Of a stretch of DNA of 64,000 nt, positions 56,394 to 64,000 are shown one piece after another. The position numbers were made by a program, and so were the translations under genes. The notes beneath the pieces are model-generated. The model was not told the origin of the DNA, did no database searches, and worked only from the letters and a program-made list of their open reading frames with translations. Numbering within the stretch: the first letter of the stretch is position 1; each line of letters starts with the position of its first letter. Origin of the DNA: Aureispira sp. CCB-QB1 (GTDB lineage Bacteria; Bacteroidota; Bacteroidia; Chitinophagales; Saprospiraceae); contig NZ_JHBV01000039.1 in assembly GCF_000724545.1 (NCBI RefSeq), positions 229,717-293,716 of the forward strand. The letters run 5' to 3'.

Positions 56394-56903
56394 ATGAAAA
56401 TTACTAAATTATTTTTTGCAGCAACGGCTTTACTTTTTATTGCATACACTACTCAATCTTGTCAAGAAAAAACAACTGAACCTTCTGAATTTATTGCAGA
56501 TGATGCTACTTTTTCTGGCTTCGCAAGCTGGCAATTGGCTGCTACAAAATCAGGTCCAGATCCTACCTTAGGAGCTGCACATGAAGGTAATGACAGTACT
56601 GTTACTCGTAAAATTTATTACAAAGATGCTCAAGGTCCAGTTAATGGAACGTACCCAGTAGGAACAGCGATTGCTAAACACGTGTACAACACTTCTGGTT
56701 CGGTAGAAGCATACGTAGGTATGGTTAAAAGAGGCAATAGTTTCAATTCATCTCACAACGACTGGGAATGGTTTATATTGAATGCAGATGGTACCATTGC
56801 AACAGATGCTTCAGGTGCAAAACAGCGTGGTGCTAACTTGATGAATGGCGCTTGTAACCTTTGTCATGAGAAAGCAACAACAGATTACAGTTTTATAAAA
56901 TAA
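56394..56903 (+). CDS. c-type cytochrome lipoprotein, P460-like
   Basis: 169 residues. Lipoprotein signal (lipobox TQS-C23). One haem-binding motif, CNLCH (Cys154, Cys157, His158), lies near the C-terminus, where cytochrome P460 family members carry theirs. The preceding beta-rich part (GTYPVGTAIAKHVYN, VEAYVGMVKRG, DWEWFILNADG) also fits the P460-like fold. P460 proteins oxidise hydroxylamine or bind NO-like ligands; the cross-linking Lys is not identified, so that chemistry is not claimed. It lies directly after the sigma/anti-sigma pair and next to a cytochrome c peroxidase. Confidence 0.7.
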   Translation: MKITKLFFAATALLFIAYTTQSCQEKTTEPSEFIADDATFSGFASWQLAATKSGPDPTLGAAHEGNDSTVTRKIYYKDAQGPVNGTYPVGTAIAKHVYNTSGSVEAYVGMVKRGNSFNSSHNDWEWFILNADGTIATDASGAKQRGANLMNGACNLCHEKATTDYSFIK

Positions 56904-56932
56904 ATAAGTTTGGTTAAATAGAAAGTGTTTGT

Positions 56933-57010
56933 GATAGCTTTTTAGCTATCCGTATTTACTTAATTCTTGATTCTTAATGTAACTCTATGTTGGGAATCGA
57001 GAATTTTTTT
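56933..57010 (+). terminator. Double hairpin terminator after the P460-like gene
   Basis: GATAGCT (56933-56939) pairs with AGCTATC (56944-56950), then ATTCTTGATTC (56963-56973) pairs with GAATCGAGAAT (56994-57004), with one G-U pair, followed by seven T. The second stem is the standard terminator. Confidence 0.7.
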
Positions 57011-57016
57011 TATAAA

Positions 57017-57961
57017 CTAGTCGTTCGTATTGATAAATGCTTTGTCGGTCAACGCATGTAAAAATTGAACCAAGCAATCTTTTTCCTCTTGGGTTAAATT
57101 TAGAGGTTCTTGCAACAAGGTATCTGTATTAATAGCTCCATGAACGAATTGTGTTGGATTGTCATAATAATCAACAACTTCTTCTAGTGTAGCAAACATG
57201 CCATTGTGCATATAAGGAGCTGTAATAGCTATATTTCGTAGACCTGGGACTTTTAGTTTGCCTAAATCACTAGAATCTTGGGTGTGCTCAAAGCGACCAA
57301 CATCTCCCAAGGTATCGCTACCGTTAAACAAACCAATATTTCTAAATTCATCTCCTGTAAAATCTGGTCCAAAGTGGCAATCAAAACATTTGGCTTTTTC
57401 ATTAAAAATATCCCTTCCTTTTATTTGTTCTGGAGTCATAGCAGTTGTATTGCCATTAATCCACTCATCGAAAGGAGAATCACCTGGCGATTCCAACGAA
57501 AAAACAAAGGCGCCTAAAGCTGCTCCTAATGTAGCAGAATCAGGATTGGTACCATAAATTGCTTGAAATGCTGCTTGATAATGACTATGATTGTTGAGGC
57601 GACTCAGCAGTTCAGAGATGGATAAATCCATTTCAATTGGATTGTGAATAGGCATTAATACTTGTTCTTCGATAGAGCCAGCTCGGCCATCATAGAAAAA
57701 ATAAGGTCTTGATAGCATATTCATGGAAGAAGGGGTATTGCGAGTACCTTTCTGATTCCTAACGCCAATACTAAAAGCAACGGTATCAGCAAATGCAAAG
57801 GCTGGTTGGTGGCAGGATGCGCAACTAATAGTACTGTCCTTCGACAATAATGTATCAAAAAAAAGTTCTTTTCCTAGCTCTATGTCTGTTGTAGGGAGTT
57901 TGATAGAAATATTAGACAAACTGATCAAACCTATAAAAAGTAATAGACTAATTAACTTCAT
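57017..57961 (-). CDS. Dihaem cytochrome c peroxidase family protein
   Basis: 314 residues. Signal peptide to about residue 22. Two haem motifs, CASCH (Cys47-His51) and CFDCH (Cys192-His196), plus DGRAGSIEEQVLMPI (about 91-105), TPEQIKGRDIFNEKAKC, LRNIAITAPYMHNGMFATLEEV (with the distal Met in the PYMHNG region). Such enzymes reduce H2O2 with electrons from a c-type cytochrome; MauG-like functions are also possible. Convergent with the P460-like gene, the two may be used together. Confidence 0.88.
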   Translation of the reverse strand: MKLISLLLFIGLISLSNISIKLPTTDIELGKELFFDTLLSKDSTISCASCHQPAFAFADTVAFSIGVRNQKGTRNTPSSMNMLSRPYFFYDGRAGSIEEQVLMPIHNPIEMDLSISELLSRLNNHSHYQAAFQAIYGTNPDSATLGAALGAFVFSLESPGDSPFDEWINGNTTAMTPEQIKGRDIFNEKAKCFDCHFGPDFTGDEFRNIGLFNGSDTLGDVGRFEHTQDSSDLGKLKVPGLRNIAITAPYMHNGMFATLEEVVDYYDNPTQFVHGAINTDTLLQEPLNLTQEEKDCLVQFLHALTDKAFINTND

Positions 57962-58055
57962 GCATCGGGGGCTTTATAAAAATAACTTAAAGTAAGTAAT
58001 CATCCTTTGTTTTAACAATCTCATGGAATCATCCACGAAGTATTTATTAATTGAA

Positions 58056-58063
58056 CAAAGATA
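58056..58063 (-). promoter_or_regulatory. Possible -7 promoter element of the cytochrome peroxidase gene
   Basis: On the minus strand TATCTTTG matches TAnnTTTG exactly, 95 nt upstream of the start codon. No TTG -33 box was found at the usual spacing. Confidence 0.3.
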
Positions 58064-58126
58064 AACTTTAAGTATGACTTTGATACAGATTCGAGGCGAA
58101 TCATTTTCTTAATAACTCGTTAAACG

Positions 58127-58693
58127 CTACTTCAATTCTTCTACCCAACCCCACATTTCCTTTTTTTCAATCTTTTTTAAATGTTCTACCGAGATATTAA
58201 ATTCTTTAGCGATCATTTTTCTACGATTTTTGCTCTCTTTTAATCGCTTTCTGATCAATTGAACTCGAGCAGGGTTAAGCTTATAGTGTGGGTTACGTTT
58301 TCTTTTTTGAGGATCAAAAACACCGTGCTCGGCAAGAAATTGTGTCATTTCTTCTTGAGACATCCATTTTAAATTCTGATAGAAATTATTGCTGACGTTT
58401 CGATCCAAATGGATTGCAAAGGTTTGACCTTCGTGTTCTTTGGGAACCCATTGTTCTGCAATTAATTTGTGTAAATAAAAGCGTTTTTGTTGACGGTTTT
58501 TAAGGAAAATATTAAAAAGAATAAAACCTTGTGTCAATTGGCAACCTTTTAGAAATTTTTCCTTGCCTGTAATTTTATCAATACTTTTCATTCTGCCATA
58601 ATCCGAAAAGTAATAGGTTTTTCCGAGCGTTTCTATGTCAGGACGAACTATTGCCCACCGTTCATTCCAATAGTTTGTATGATTATTACCCAT
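58127..58693 (-). CDS. NUMOD4/HNH-like DNA-binding protein
   Basis: 188 residues. The N-terminal part (KTYYFSDYGRMKSIDKITGK) recalls the NUMOD4 motif, followed by an HNH-like core: FYLHKLIAEQWVPKE, IHLDRNVSNNFYQNLKWMS. The C-terminal part (KLNPARVQLIRKRLKESKN, MIAKEFNISVEHLKKIEKK) looks like a helix-turn-helix specificity region. This architecture is that of homing-type nucleases, yet it stands alone between normal genes with no intron or phage. It may be a domesticated DNA-binding regulator or an active nicking enzyme. Confidence 0.72.
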   Translation of the reverse strand: MGNNHTNYWNERWAIVRPDIETLGKTYYFSDYGRMKSIDKITGKEKFLKGCQLTQGFILFNIFLKNRQQKRFYLHKLIAEQWVPKEHEGQTFAIHLDRNVSNNFYQNLKWMSQEEMTQFLAEHGVFDPQKRKRNPHYKLNPARVQLIRKRLKESKNRRKMIAKEFNISVEHLKKIEKKEMWGWVEELK

Positions 58694-58941
58694 CTTTATA
58701 ATTGTTTAATATTAAATTGTCATTCCTTCGTGAAATAAATACTGTAGGTAATCCAATTCACAAAGTATAAATTGTAATACAACAAGGTTTTAGAGTAGTA
58801 ATCAAGAAATTAATAGGGATACTAATTACGAGTATGTTGTAACTCTTTCCAAAGATACAAAGAAAAAGCAGTTATACGAAGTAAAATTGAGGCTTTTATC
58901 CCCTGATGATCAGAAGGTAAAGAGGATTAAAAGAACAACGT

Positions 58942-61377
58942 CTACCGTTTTTTGAGTACAATTTCAAAGCGTTGTTCAAGACGTACGCCATCTTCATCAA
59001 CCAACACGACTTTGTGTTGACCAGGTAGAGGTTTTAGTTCCATTTCGTGAAAATCCTTTGTCATACCCAAATATTCATTATCCAAATGCCAGTAAACTGT
59101 TTTTTGGGGGAGTTGATGAGCAATCTTAAAGACGGTTCCATTTATTTCGCCATCGAAATCTACAGGAATAAAAATAGTAGTTGGATTTTTGGGATAAATA
59201 AACTGCATGGATTGCTGTTCAGCTCCAAAACGACAATCTTGCCTAAATTCTGGAGGTTTTCTGTAGCTTGGATTCTTGCTTTTAAAATAATATTCCTCCA
59301 AAGGAGGCAGAACAAACCAAGATGTTGAAACCATATTGTTGACCGACTCACAAGCACTTGTTACCTGATACAGTTGGCTGCTATCTAGGTGTAATTGTTG
59401 ATGAAAAGGACAGGCTTTGACTTGATAAGCATTAGAACCTACTTCGACCGTATCAATATCTGTACAATATTTGGAAAGCCTATAACCACTTTTCTTACAA
59501 ACAGGTAGCTTTTTTAACGCATGTTGAGGAGGAGTAAACCAAGAAGTTTGAGGTAGTTGATTAAACACATCAAATAGAATTGGGGCAGCAGCTTTTACAC
59601 CAATTAATCCTTGTTTGCCTTCTCCTGTTGCATTGCCAACCCATACTCCAATGGTATATTCAGGAGTAACCCCAATTGCCCAAGCATCCCGAAAACCAAA
59701 ACTGGTTCCTGTTTTCCAAGCTATATCTCTAGAAGATTGAAAGTATCGCCAGCCACCTTCAGAATTAGGCCGTTCCAATTGGCGCATTACTTCAAACGTA
59801 TTGTAAATACTAGTGGCGTTGAGGATAGGAGCTTCACTTAAAAACGATTTGGGAGTGGGAGTACTGTCTTTTAGTAAATAATGCAAGGGTCTAAAATCAG
59901 AAGGGCTATATGCTTCGGTTTGATCTTGGATGCGTTCTTGATAATTTAGAAGCGTTCTGCCCATACTGGCATAAGCACCGCACAAATCCCATAGAGTAGC
60001 TTCTGCACCTCCTAAAATTAAAGAAAGGCCATAGTGTTTGGGAGATTGTGTGATTGTTGTTAACCCCATCTTGCGGAGTTGAGTACAAAAGTTTGCAGTT
60101 CCATATTGTTGAAGCATTCTAACCATCGGTATATTGAGTGAGCGAACTAAAGCTCGACTAGCGGGAACAACACCATCATAATTTTCGTAAAAGTTTTTGG
60201 GACGATACCCTCCAAGATACATAGGAACATCAGGAACCAAACTATGTGGTAATAAATTCCCATTGTGTAACATAGATGCATACAAAAAAGGTTTTAGAAT
60301 AGAACCTGTGCTTCGTGGTGCGGTGATGATATCAACATTTTGTCCTTGGTTTTCAGTTGTATTAGGTGGAATAACATTTCCCCAATAGGAAAGTACCTCT
60401 CCCGATTTAGTGTCGCTTACCAAAACGGCAATATTGTGAACACCATTATTTTGCAAACGTTGGTATTGTTGAAGCATCAGCTGTTGGATGCGAATTTGCA
60501 AATCGGATTCTATTGTTGTTTTAAAATAAGCGTACTTTTTTTTGCTGTCGGTTGTTTTTTGGTCTTGTGCAATACGACTGACCAAATGAGGAGCTAGGCG
60601 AGGGAGTGGCAAGGGGGCTTGAGGAATCGCTTCTTCCTTGGCTAATGTTATTGTCATAGAGTCCACTAGACCTCGTTCTAAAAGTTTGGATAGTAATAAA
60701 TTGCGTTTTTCTAACAAACGTTGCCTGTTTTTTCCTGGATGTACTAGACCTGGGCTATTGGGCAGTACGGCTAAAGTCGCCGCCTCGCCCCAAGATAGGA
60801 GTTGAGGAGATTTACCATAGTACCGCCAAGCAGCAGCATCCAAGCCTACAACATTGCCACCAAAAGGAGCATTGGAAGCATACATGGCTAAAATTTGAGA
60901 CTTGTTATAGCGCAATTCTAATCGAGTAGCCATCATCATTTCTTGCATTTTTCTATAGATAGAACGCCCTTTGCGCTGCGTAGACATTCGAATGACTTGC
61001 ATGGTAATGGTACTCGCTCCACTTGCAATTTTGCCTTGTTGATAATTGTCTCGAACGGCTCGTCCAATTCCTGTTAAGTCAATGCCAATATGATCAAAAA
61101 AACGTCGATCCTCATATTCTGTAATGGCAGTAATGAATTTTTGAGGAACGGAATCATTATGCGGAAAACGCCATTGACCATCAGATGCAATTTGTGCCCC
61201 TAACAAATAGTCATTTCGATCTACCAAAACAATACTAGTTGGTGTATCAAAGATTTTCTTAGGTAGGCAAAACCAATAAATTAGACTGATTGCCAATAGG
61301 GCAACAAGCGTTTTTTTTAGGTGGCGTACCCAAAAGAAATAAAAAATATTTTTAATGCTGTTACTAAAACGACTCAA
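58942..61377 (-). CDS. pbpC: Penicillin-binding protein 1C
   Basis: 811 residues. A bifunctional peptidoglycan glycosyltransferase/transpeptidase-like protein. One membrane segment near residue 24-37. GT51 domain: YEDRRFFDHIGID (catalytic Glu89), GASTITMQVIRM, LLSWGEAATLAVLPNSPG, the last being typical of PBP1C. Transpeptidase-like domain: Ser359-x-x-Lys362 (STGSILKPF), SLN, and KTGTS (in IAWKTGTSFGF). The C-terminal PBP1C-specific domain with CKKSGYRLSKYC and CPFHQQ is present. The alpha-2-macroglobulin gene that often adjoins pbpC is absent here. Confidence 0.94.
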   Translation of the reverse strand: MSRFSNSIKNIFYFFWVRHLKKTLVALLAISLIYWFCLPKKIFDTPTSIVLVDRNDYLLGAQIASDGQWRFPHNDSVPQKFITAITEYEDRRFFDHIGIDLTGIGRAVRDNYQQGKIASGASTITMQVIRMSTQRKGRSIYRKMQEMMMATRLELRYNKSQILAMYASNAPFGGNVVGLDAAAWRYYGKSPQLLSWGEAATLAVLPNSPGLVHPGKNRQRLLEKRNLLLSKLLERGLVDSMTITLAKEEAIPQAPLPLPRLAPHLVSRIAQDQKTTDSKKKYAYFKTTIESDLQIRIQQLMLQQYQRLQNNGVHNIAVLVSDTKSGEVLSYWGNVIPPNTTENQGQNVDIITAPRSTGSILKPFLYASMLHNGNLLPHSLVPDVPMYLGGYRPKNFYENYDGVVPASRALVRSLNIPMVRMLQQYGTANFCTQLRKMGLTTITQSPKHYGLSLILGGAEATLWDLCGAYASMGRTLLNYQERIQDQTEAYSPSDFRPLHYLLKDSTPTPKSFLSEAPILNATSIYNTFEVMRQLERPNSEGGWRYFQSSRDIAWKTGTSFGFRDAWAIGVTPEYTIGVWVGNATGEGKQGLIGVKAAAPILFDVFNQLPQTSWFTPPQHALKKLPVCKKSGYRLSKYCTDIDTVEVGSNAYQVKACPFHQQLHLDSSQLYQVTSACESVNNMVSTSWFVLPPLEEYYFKSKNPSYRKPPEFRQDCRFGAEQQSMQFIYPKNPTTIFIPVDFDGEINGTVFKIAHQLPQKTVYWHLDNEYLGMTKDFHEMELKPLPGQHKVVLVDEDGVRLEQRFEIVLKKR

Positions 61378-61412
61378 AGAATAAGAATTAAGAAAGTATA
61401 GAGGTTTAAGGA

Positions 61413-61847
61413 TTACTTCAACTCTGTTACAAAATTACGAATAATTAGCTCTAAATGTTCCAAAAGATGTTGTTTATACTTGTCTAATAAATTAGAAATA
61501 TCCTCAATGTAATCTATTTTGTACAAAATTTTGCTTTGCTTTTGGCTGTGCATGCGGCAGATCAAAATAGCTTTGTACAAAGAAGGTGTCGTGTCGTTAG
61601 AGGCGGCAAGGGGAGGGAAATCTGTTAGAATTGTGTGATGAAAAATAAAGGATAAACCAGTTGATCCAAAATACAAGAAACGTTCTTGTTGTAGTTCCTG
61701 GAGGTCGGTAATAAATAAATTAAGAATCCAAGTCAACGCTTTAGATTTTGACCAGTTTTCTTGTCCTTGAAGTAAATTTAAAACCAAAAGGTTATTGGCT
61801 GCATTATTAGAGGCTAATAATCTCTTATAGTGTTGTTCATATTTCAT
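61413..61847 (-). CDS. Small protein, function unknown
   Basis: 144 residues from ATG 61847 (MKYEQHYKRLLASNN), chosen because it leaves a 7-nt gap after the TPR gene. A longer reading from 61916 overlaps that gene by 62 nt and adds a Lys-rich tail. The content is helical with a YFGSTGLSFIFHHTILTDFPP stretch, read as YFGSTGLSFIF and HHTILTDFPP. No signal peptide or known domain. It lies between the TPR gene and pbpC, 35 nt from the latter, all on the minus strand, so the three are probably one operon. Confidence 0.55.
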   Translation of the reverse strand: MKYEQHYKRLLASNNAANNLLVLNLLQGQENWSKSKALTWILNLFITDLQELQQERFLYFGSTGLSFIFHHTILTDFPPLAASNDTTPSLYKAILICRMHSQKQSKILYKIDYIEDISNLLDKYKQHLLEHLELIIRNFVTELK

Positions 61848-61854
61848 AAAGAAA

Positions 61855-62913
61855 TTAGTCGGTTGTTGGAGAATTTTGTCCCAATGCTTTTTTTGCTTTT
61901 TCTTGCGCTTCGGCAACTCCTTTTAAGTAAGGATCTAAATTCAGTGCTTTTCCGTAGTTGTTCAATGCCTCTTGATGGCGATTAGAGGCAGCCTCTAGTA
62001 GTCCTAAGTAATAATAAGCCAATGCATTGTTGGTATCTAATTGATGGACTTTATGAACATCTTCATAGGCACTTAGCAACTGTTCTGCTTGCAATTTAGA
62101 ATAAGCTCGATTAAGATATGCAGAAGTATTGTTAGGATCCAATTCTATAGCTTTAGAATAGGCAACAATTGCTTTTAAAAATTGTTTGTTTTCTTTGTGT
62201 GCATTTCCTTTGTTGATGTATAACAGTGGGATAGATGGATCTAGTTCTATGGCTCTGTCAAAGTCTTCTATAGCATCCCAGTAGCGTTGAATTTCCATAG
62301 AAGTAAGTCCTCTGTTGTTATATGCTGATATAAAAAAGGAATCTACTTCGATAGCTTGAGAATATAGAATTAGTGCATCTGAATATTGCTCTAAATCAAA
62401 ACGAATATCGCCCATATTATCATAAGCATCGGCATAATAAGGATCCAAAAGAAGGGCTTTCCTATAATCATCTAATGCTTCTTTTAAGTTTTCAGAAGCT
62501 CTATTAGCTAACCCTCTATTGTTATAAGCTAAAGCAAATTGAGGATCCAAAGCAATGGCTTTATTATAGTTATGAATAGCTTTACTGTAATTGCCATATA
62601 AAAAATGAATCCATCCCATGTTGTTATAAACAACGGGATAGTTAGGGTTTATGGCGATACTAATTTCGTAATCTTCCAATGCCTTTTCATACTGTTCCAA
62701 TCGTTCATAAGCAACACCTCTATTGATGATCGCTTCTATCATTTGGGCATTTTTTTCTAATGCATCGCTGTAATAAGCAACAGCTGCATCAAAATCGCCT
62801 TGATCAAAGCTTTCTTGCCCTTGTTGAAAAAGCTCATCAGCAGTATACTGCCCAGATGCAAAAGAGGAATAAAATAGACCAATAATTATAAAAAGTGCGG
62901 AAATTGCTTGCAT
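61855..62913 (-). CDS. Secreted protein of nine TPR repeats
   Basis: 352 residues. Signal peptide 1-21 (ending SGQ). Nine consecutive 34-residue TPRs (starting ADELFQQGQESFDQGDF), each with the W-x-x-L-G-x-x-Y/A-x-x-x-x-x-x-Y-x-x-A pattern, for example GLANRASENLKEALDDYRKAL, written in part, and GWIHFLYGNYSKAIHNYNKAI, written in part. A short Lys-rich helix closes it. It is a protein-interaction solenoid in the periplasm. First gene of a probable operon with the small unknown gene and pbpC, so it may help organise cell-wall synthesis. Confidence 0.82.
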   Translation of the reverse strand: MQAISALFIIIGLFYSSFASGQYTADELFQQGQESFDQGDFDAAVAYYSDALEKNAQMIEAIINRGVAYERLEQYEKALEDYEISIAINPNYPVVYNNMGWIHFLYGNYSKAIHNYNKAIALDPQFALAYNNRGLANRASENLKEALDDYRKALLLDPYYADAYDNMGDIRFDLEQYSDALILYSQAIEVDSFFISAYNNRGLTSMEIQRYWDAIEDFDRAIELDPSIPLLYINKGNAHKENKQFLKAIVAYSKAIELDPNNTSAYLNRAYSKLQAEQLLSAYEDVHKVHQLDTNNALAYYYLGLLEAASNRHQEALNNYGKALNLDPYLKGVAEAQEKAKKALGQNSPTTD

Positions 62914-63667
62914 TTGAATAGAAATAAAAGTGAGTAGATTAAATATTGGTTGGTATGCTTTAAGTAAGTAGTCAGAAAAAAGAAGAACAAAAATGGGATT
63001 ATTTTTTTGCTAATCCAAGAAGAAAAAGGAAGGCTTAGCGAGCTAAGACAAGTTTTTCTGATGAAGAGTAGCGCAAAAAGAAGGCTGTTTTAGCTACGCT
63101 GCTACTGCGTGGTACTTGTTATTTTTTTTGAACGATTACTTAAAAGTATCATTGATACGTAAAAAGAATGCAGAAAATATCATTCCAAAGCCTTTGCAGG
63201 CTTACATTTTTTAACCTTGTAAATTAGATATTTTAAAGTTAAAAACTCTTGATCCCTCAAAAAACTCTTGTTTTTCTGTTGCGCAAAGATAATATCAATT
63301 ATAAGAAAGTAAATATTGCAAAAAATAAAATAAAGTGAGTTAGATAAGGTTGATAGGTAAGTGTTTGATAGTTAGTGTTTTTTGTTTTTTTAATTATTTG
63401 AAAAAACTATAAAGTAACACAAATGATGTCTAATATGATTCTCTTTTCTTAGTAGTTTTTTCTCCAAAGGAATATTTTTTGGTTTTTCTTTGTGAAAGGA
63501 TCAATAAAGGCCTTATATCCTCCTTTTAAAATCAAAAAATCTATCAAAATAAGATAGTATATCAGTGCGAGTCAACCCCTTTTGGCTTTTACTCAATGTT
63601 ATGTACTTGTGTGCCAGTAAATCGTTGATGCTATCTTTAAAAATGTATTAAAAAAATAAATAAAAAG
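62914..63667. other. Intergenic region before the EGF-like lipoprotein gene
   Basis: 754 bases, AT-rich. It contains the repeat core at 63091-63113 and a small GGATTA...TAATCC hairpin near 63000. A TATCTTTA (63632-63639) near-match to the -7 box, with TTG about 22 nt upstream, could be the promoter of the next gene. No ORF that I can support. Confidence 0.4.
63091..63113 (+). repeat. Core of the intergenic repeat, ends lost
   Basis: TAGCTACGCTGCTACT followed by GCGTGGT is identical to the core at 20394-20416, but neither inverted end is present. Confidence 0.55.
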
Positions 63668-64000
63668 ATGAAAAAACTATTTTTTATGCTATACTTATCT
63701 GTGTTCCTATTTTCGTGCGCAGAAGAAGACCCATGTGATTTTCAAGCGAATACTCCTGATAATCCAGAGTGTTATTGTAATCACTTAGATTGTCAAAATG
63801 GAGGTGTTGTGGCTGTTGCAGTAAGAAGTACAGGATTTGTTTATGCAGACTCTTGTCATTGTAGTTGTCCTACAGGATGGACTGGACCGCTTTGTACAGT
63901 ACCCGCTGGTAGTGGTGGCGGCACAGGAGGTGGAACAGGAGGTGGAACTGGCGGAGGTACAGGAGGTGGAACTGGTGGCGGTACTGGCGGAGGTACAGGC
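63668..64000 (+). CDS. EGF-like lipoprotein with (Gly-Gly-Gly-Thr) repeats, 3' end missing
   Basis: At least 111 residues; the frame is open to the end of the window. MKKLFFMLYLSVFLFSCAEE is a lipoprotein signal (lipobox FSC-A, Cys17). Residues about 35-77 form an EGF-like module (CYCNHLDCQNGG, then SCHCSCPTGWTGPLC). From 63914 the code becomes a 12-base repeat, GGGT seven times in a row up to the edge, in several synonymous spellings. It is likely a surface lipoprotein with a flexible spacer; the rest of the gene is unseen. Confidence 0.75.
   Translation, partial: MKKLFFMLYLSVFLFSCAEEDPCDFQANTPDNPECYCNHLDCQNGGVVAVAVRSTGFVYADSCHCSCPTGWTGPLCTVPAGSGGGTGGGTGGGTGGGTGGGTGGGTGGGTG
63914..64000 (+). 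repeat. 12-base tandem repeat coding for GGGT
   Basis: Seven units, then one Gly codon, inside the EGF-like lipoprotein gene, running off the window. Codons vary (GGA, GGT, GGC; ACA, ACT), so the units are not identical at the DNA level. Confidence 0.8.

Noticed and set aside
61848..61916. Longer start for the small gene before pbpC
   Set aside because: It overlaps the TPR gene by 62 nt and adds a Lys-rich stretch read from that gene's end.
63914..64000. CRISPR-like repeat array
   Set aside because: Units are 12 bases, contiguous, in frame and coding for GGGT; there are no spacers.
1..64000. tRNA, rRNA, phage or transposase genes
   Set aside because: None was found on inspection of the gaps; the HNH-like gene alone does not indicate a prophage.

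Overview
The window is AT-rich DNA of a Bacteroidota bacterium. The evidence is: at least six secreted proteins with a C-terminal type IX secretion (T9SS) type A sorting domain (PNP...G...Y.L pattern); a DUF1800/DUF1501 pair; a DUF5916 outer-membrane protein; a Bacteroidota-style ParC; and few Shine-Dalgarno sites. Gene style and the wealth of large surface proteins suggest the Saprospiria (Saprospira/Aureispira-like), but that placement is inference. No rRNA, tRNA, CRISPR array, transposase or prophage was seen.

Layout. 1-12 kb: the 3' part of a subtilisin-like T9SS protease, then three tandem FG-GAP/VCBS T9SS paralogues and a SMI1/KNR4 (SUKH) gene. 12-20 kb: housekeeping and metabolic genes (parC on minus, a CpcT/CpeT-like lipoprotein, truB, a glycerophosphodiester phosphodiesterase, an agmatinase-family enzyme, a small membrane protein with an epoxide-hydrolase-like enzyme). 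20-26 kb: the DUF1800/DUF1501 pair and a complete S8 protease with T9SS domain. 26-31 kb: a 1-kb non-coding stretch, thyA, a DUF5916 protein and a small secreted protein. 30.7-33.8 kb: three tandem minus-strand paralogues sharing an unrecognised domain, two of them fused to an OmpA-like domain. 34-45 kb: a YbfF-like hydrolase, a beta-propeller protein, a UbiD-family decarboxylase, a lipoprotein, nnr, holA and a sialate-O-acetylesterase-like T9SS protein. 45-54 kb: an Asp-box (BNR) propeller protein, small unknown proteins, a proline-iminopeptidase-like hydrolase, a TPR protein and a leucine-rich-repeat protein. 54-58 kb: an aspartoacylase-family enzyme, an ECF sigma factor with a zinc-finger anti-sigma-like partner, a P460-like c-type cytochrome lipoprotein and a dihaem cytochrome c peroxidase. 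58-64 kb: a NUMOD4/HNH-like protein, pbpC, a small unknown gene, a nine-TPR protein, and the start of an EGF-like lipoprotein with a (GGGT)n tail cut by the window end.

The most unusual non-coding signal is a family of short elements with inverted ends and a core close to TTAGCTACGCTGCTACT followed by GCGTGGT. About a dozen full or decayed copies lie only between genes, usually upstream of start codons. One is a head-to-head pair able to form a stem of about 27 bp. Two longer versions share a 49-bp block at 47/49 identity. The most unusual protein signal is the triplicated domain at 30.7-33.8 kb.

Much of the window serves the cell envelope: T9SS cargo, lipoproteins, an OmpA-like peptidoglycan-binding pair, PBP1C, propellers and TPR/LRR scaffolds. 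Core genes (parC, truB, thyA, holA, nnr) are scattered singly among these.
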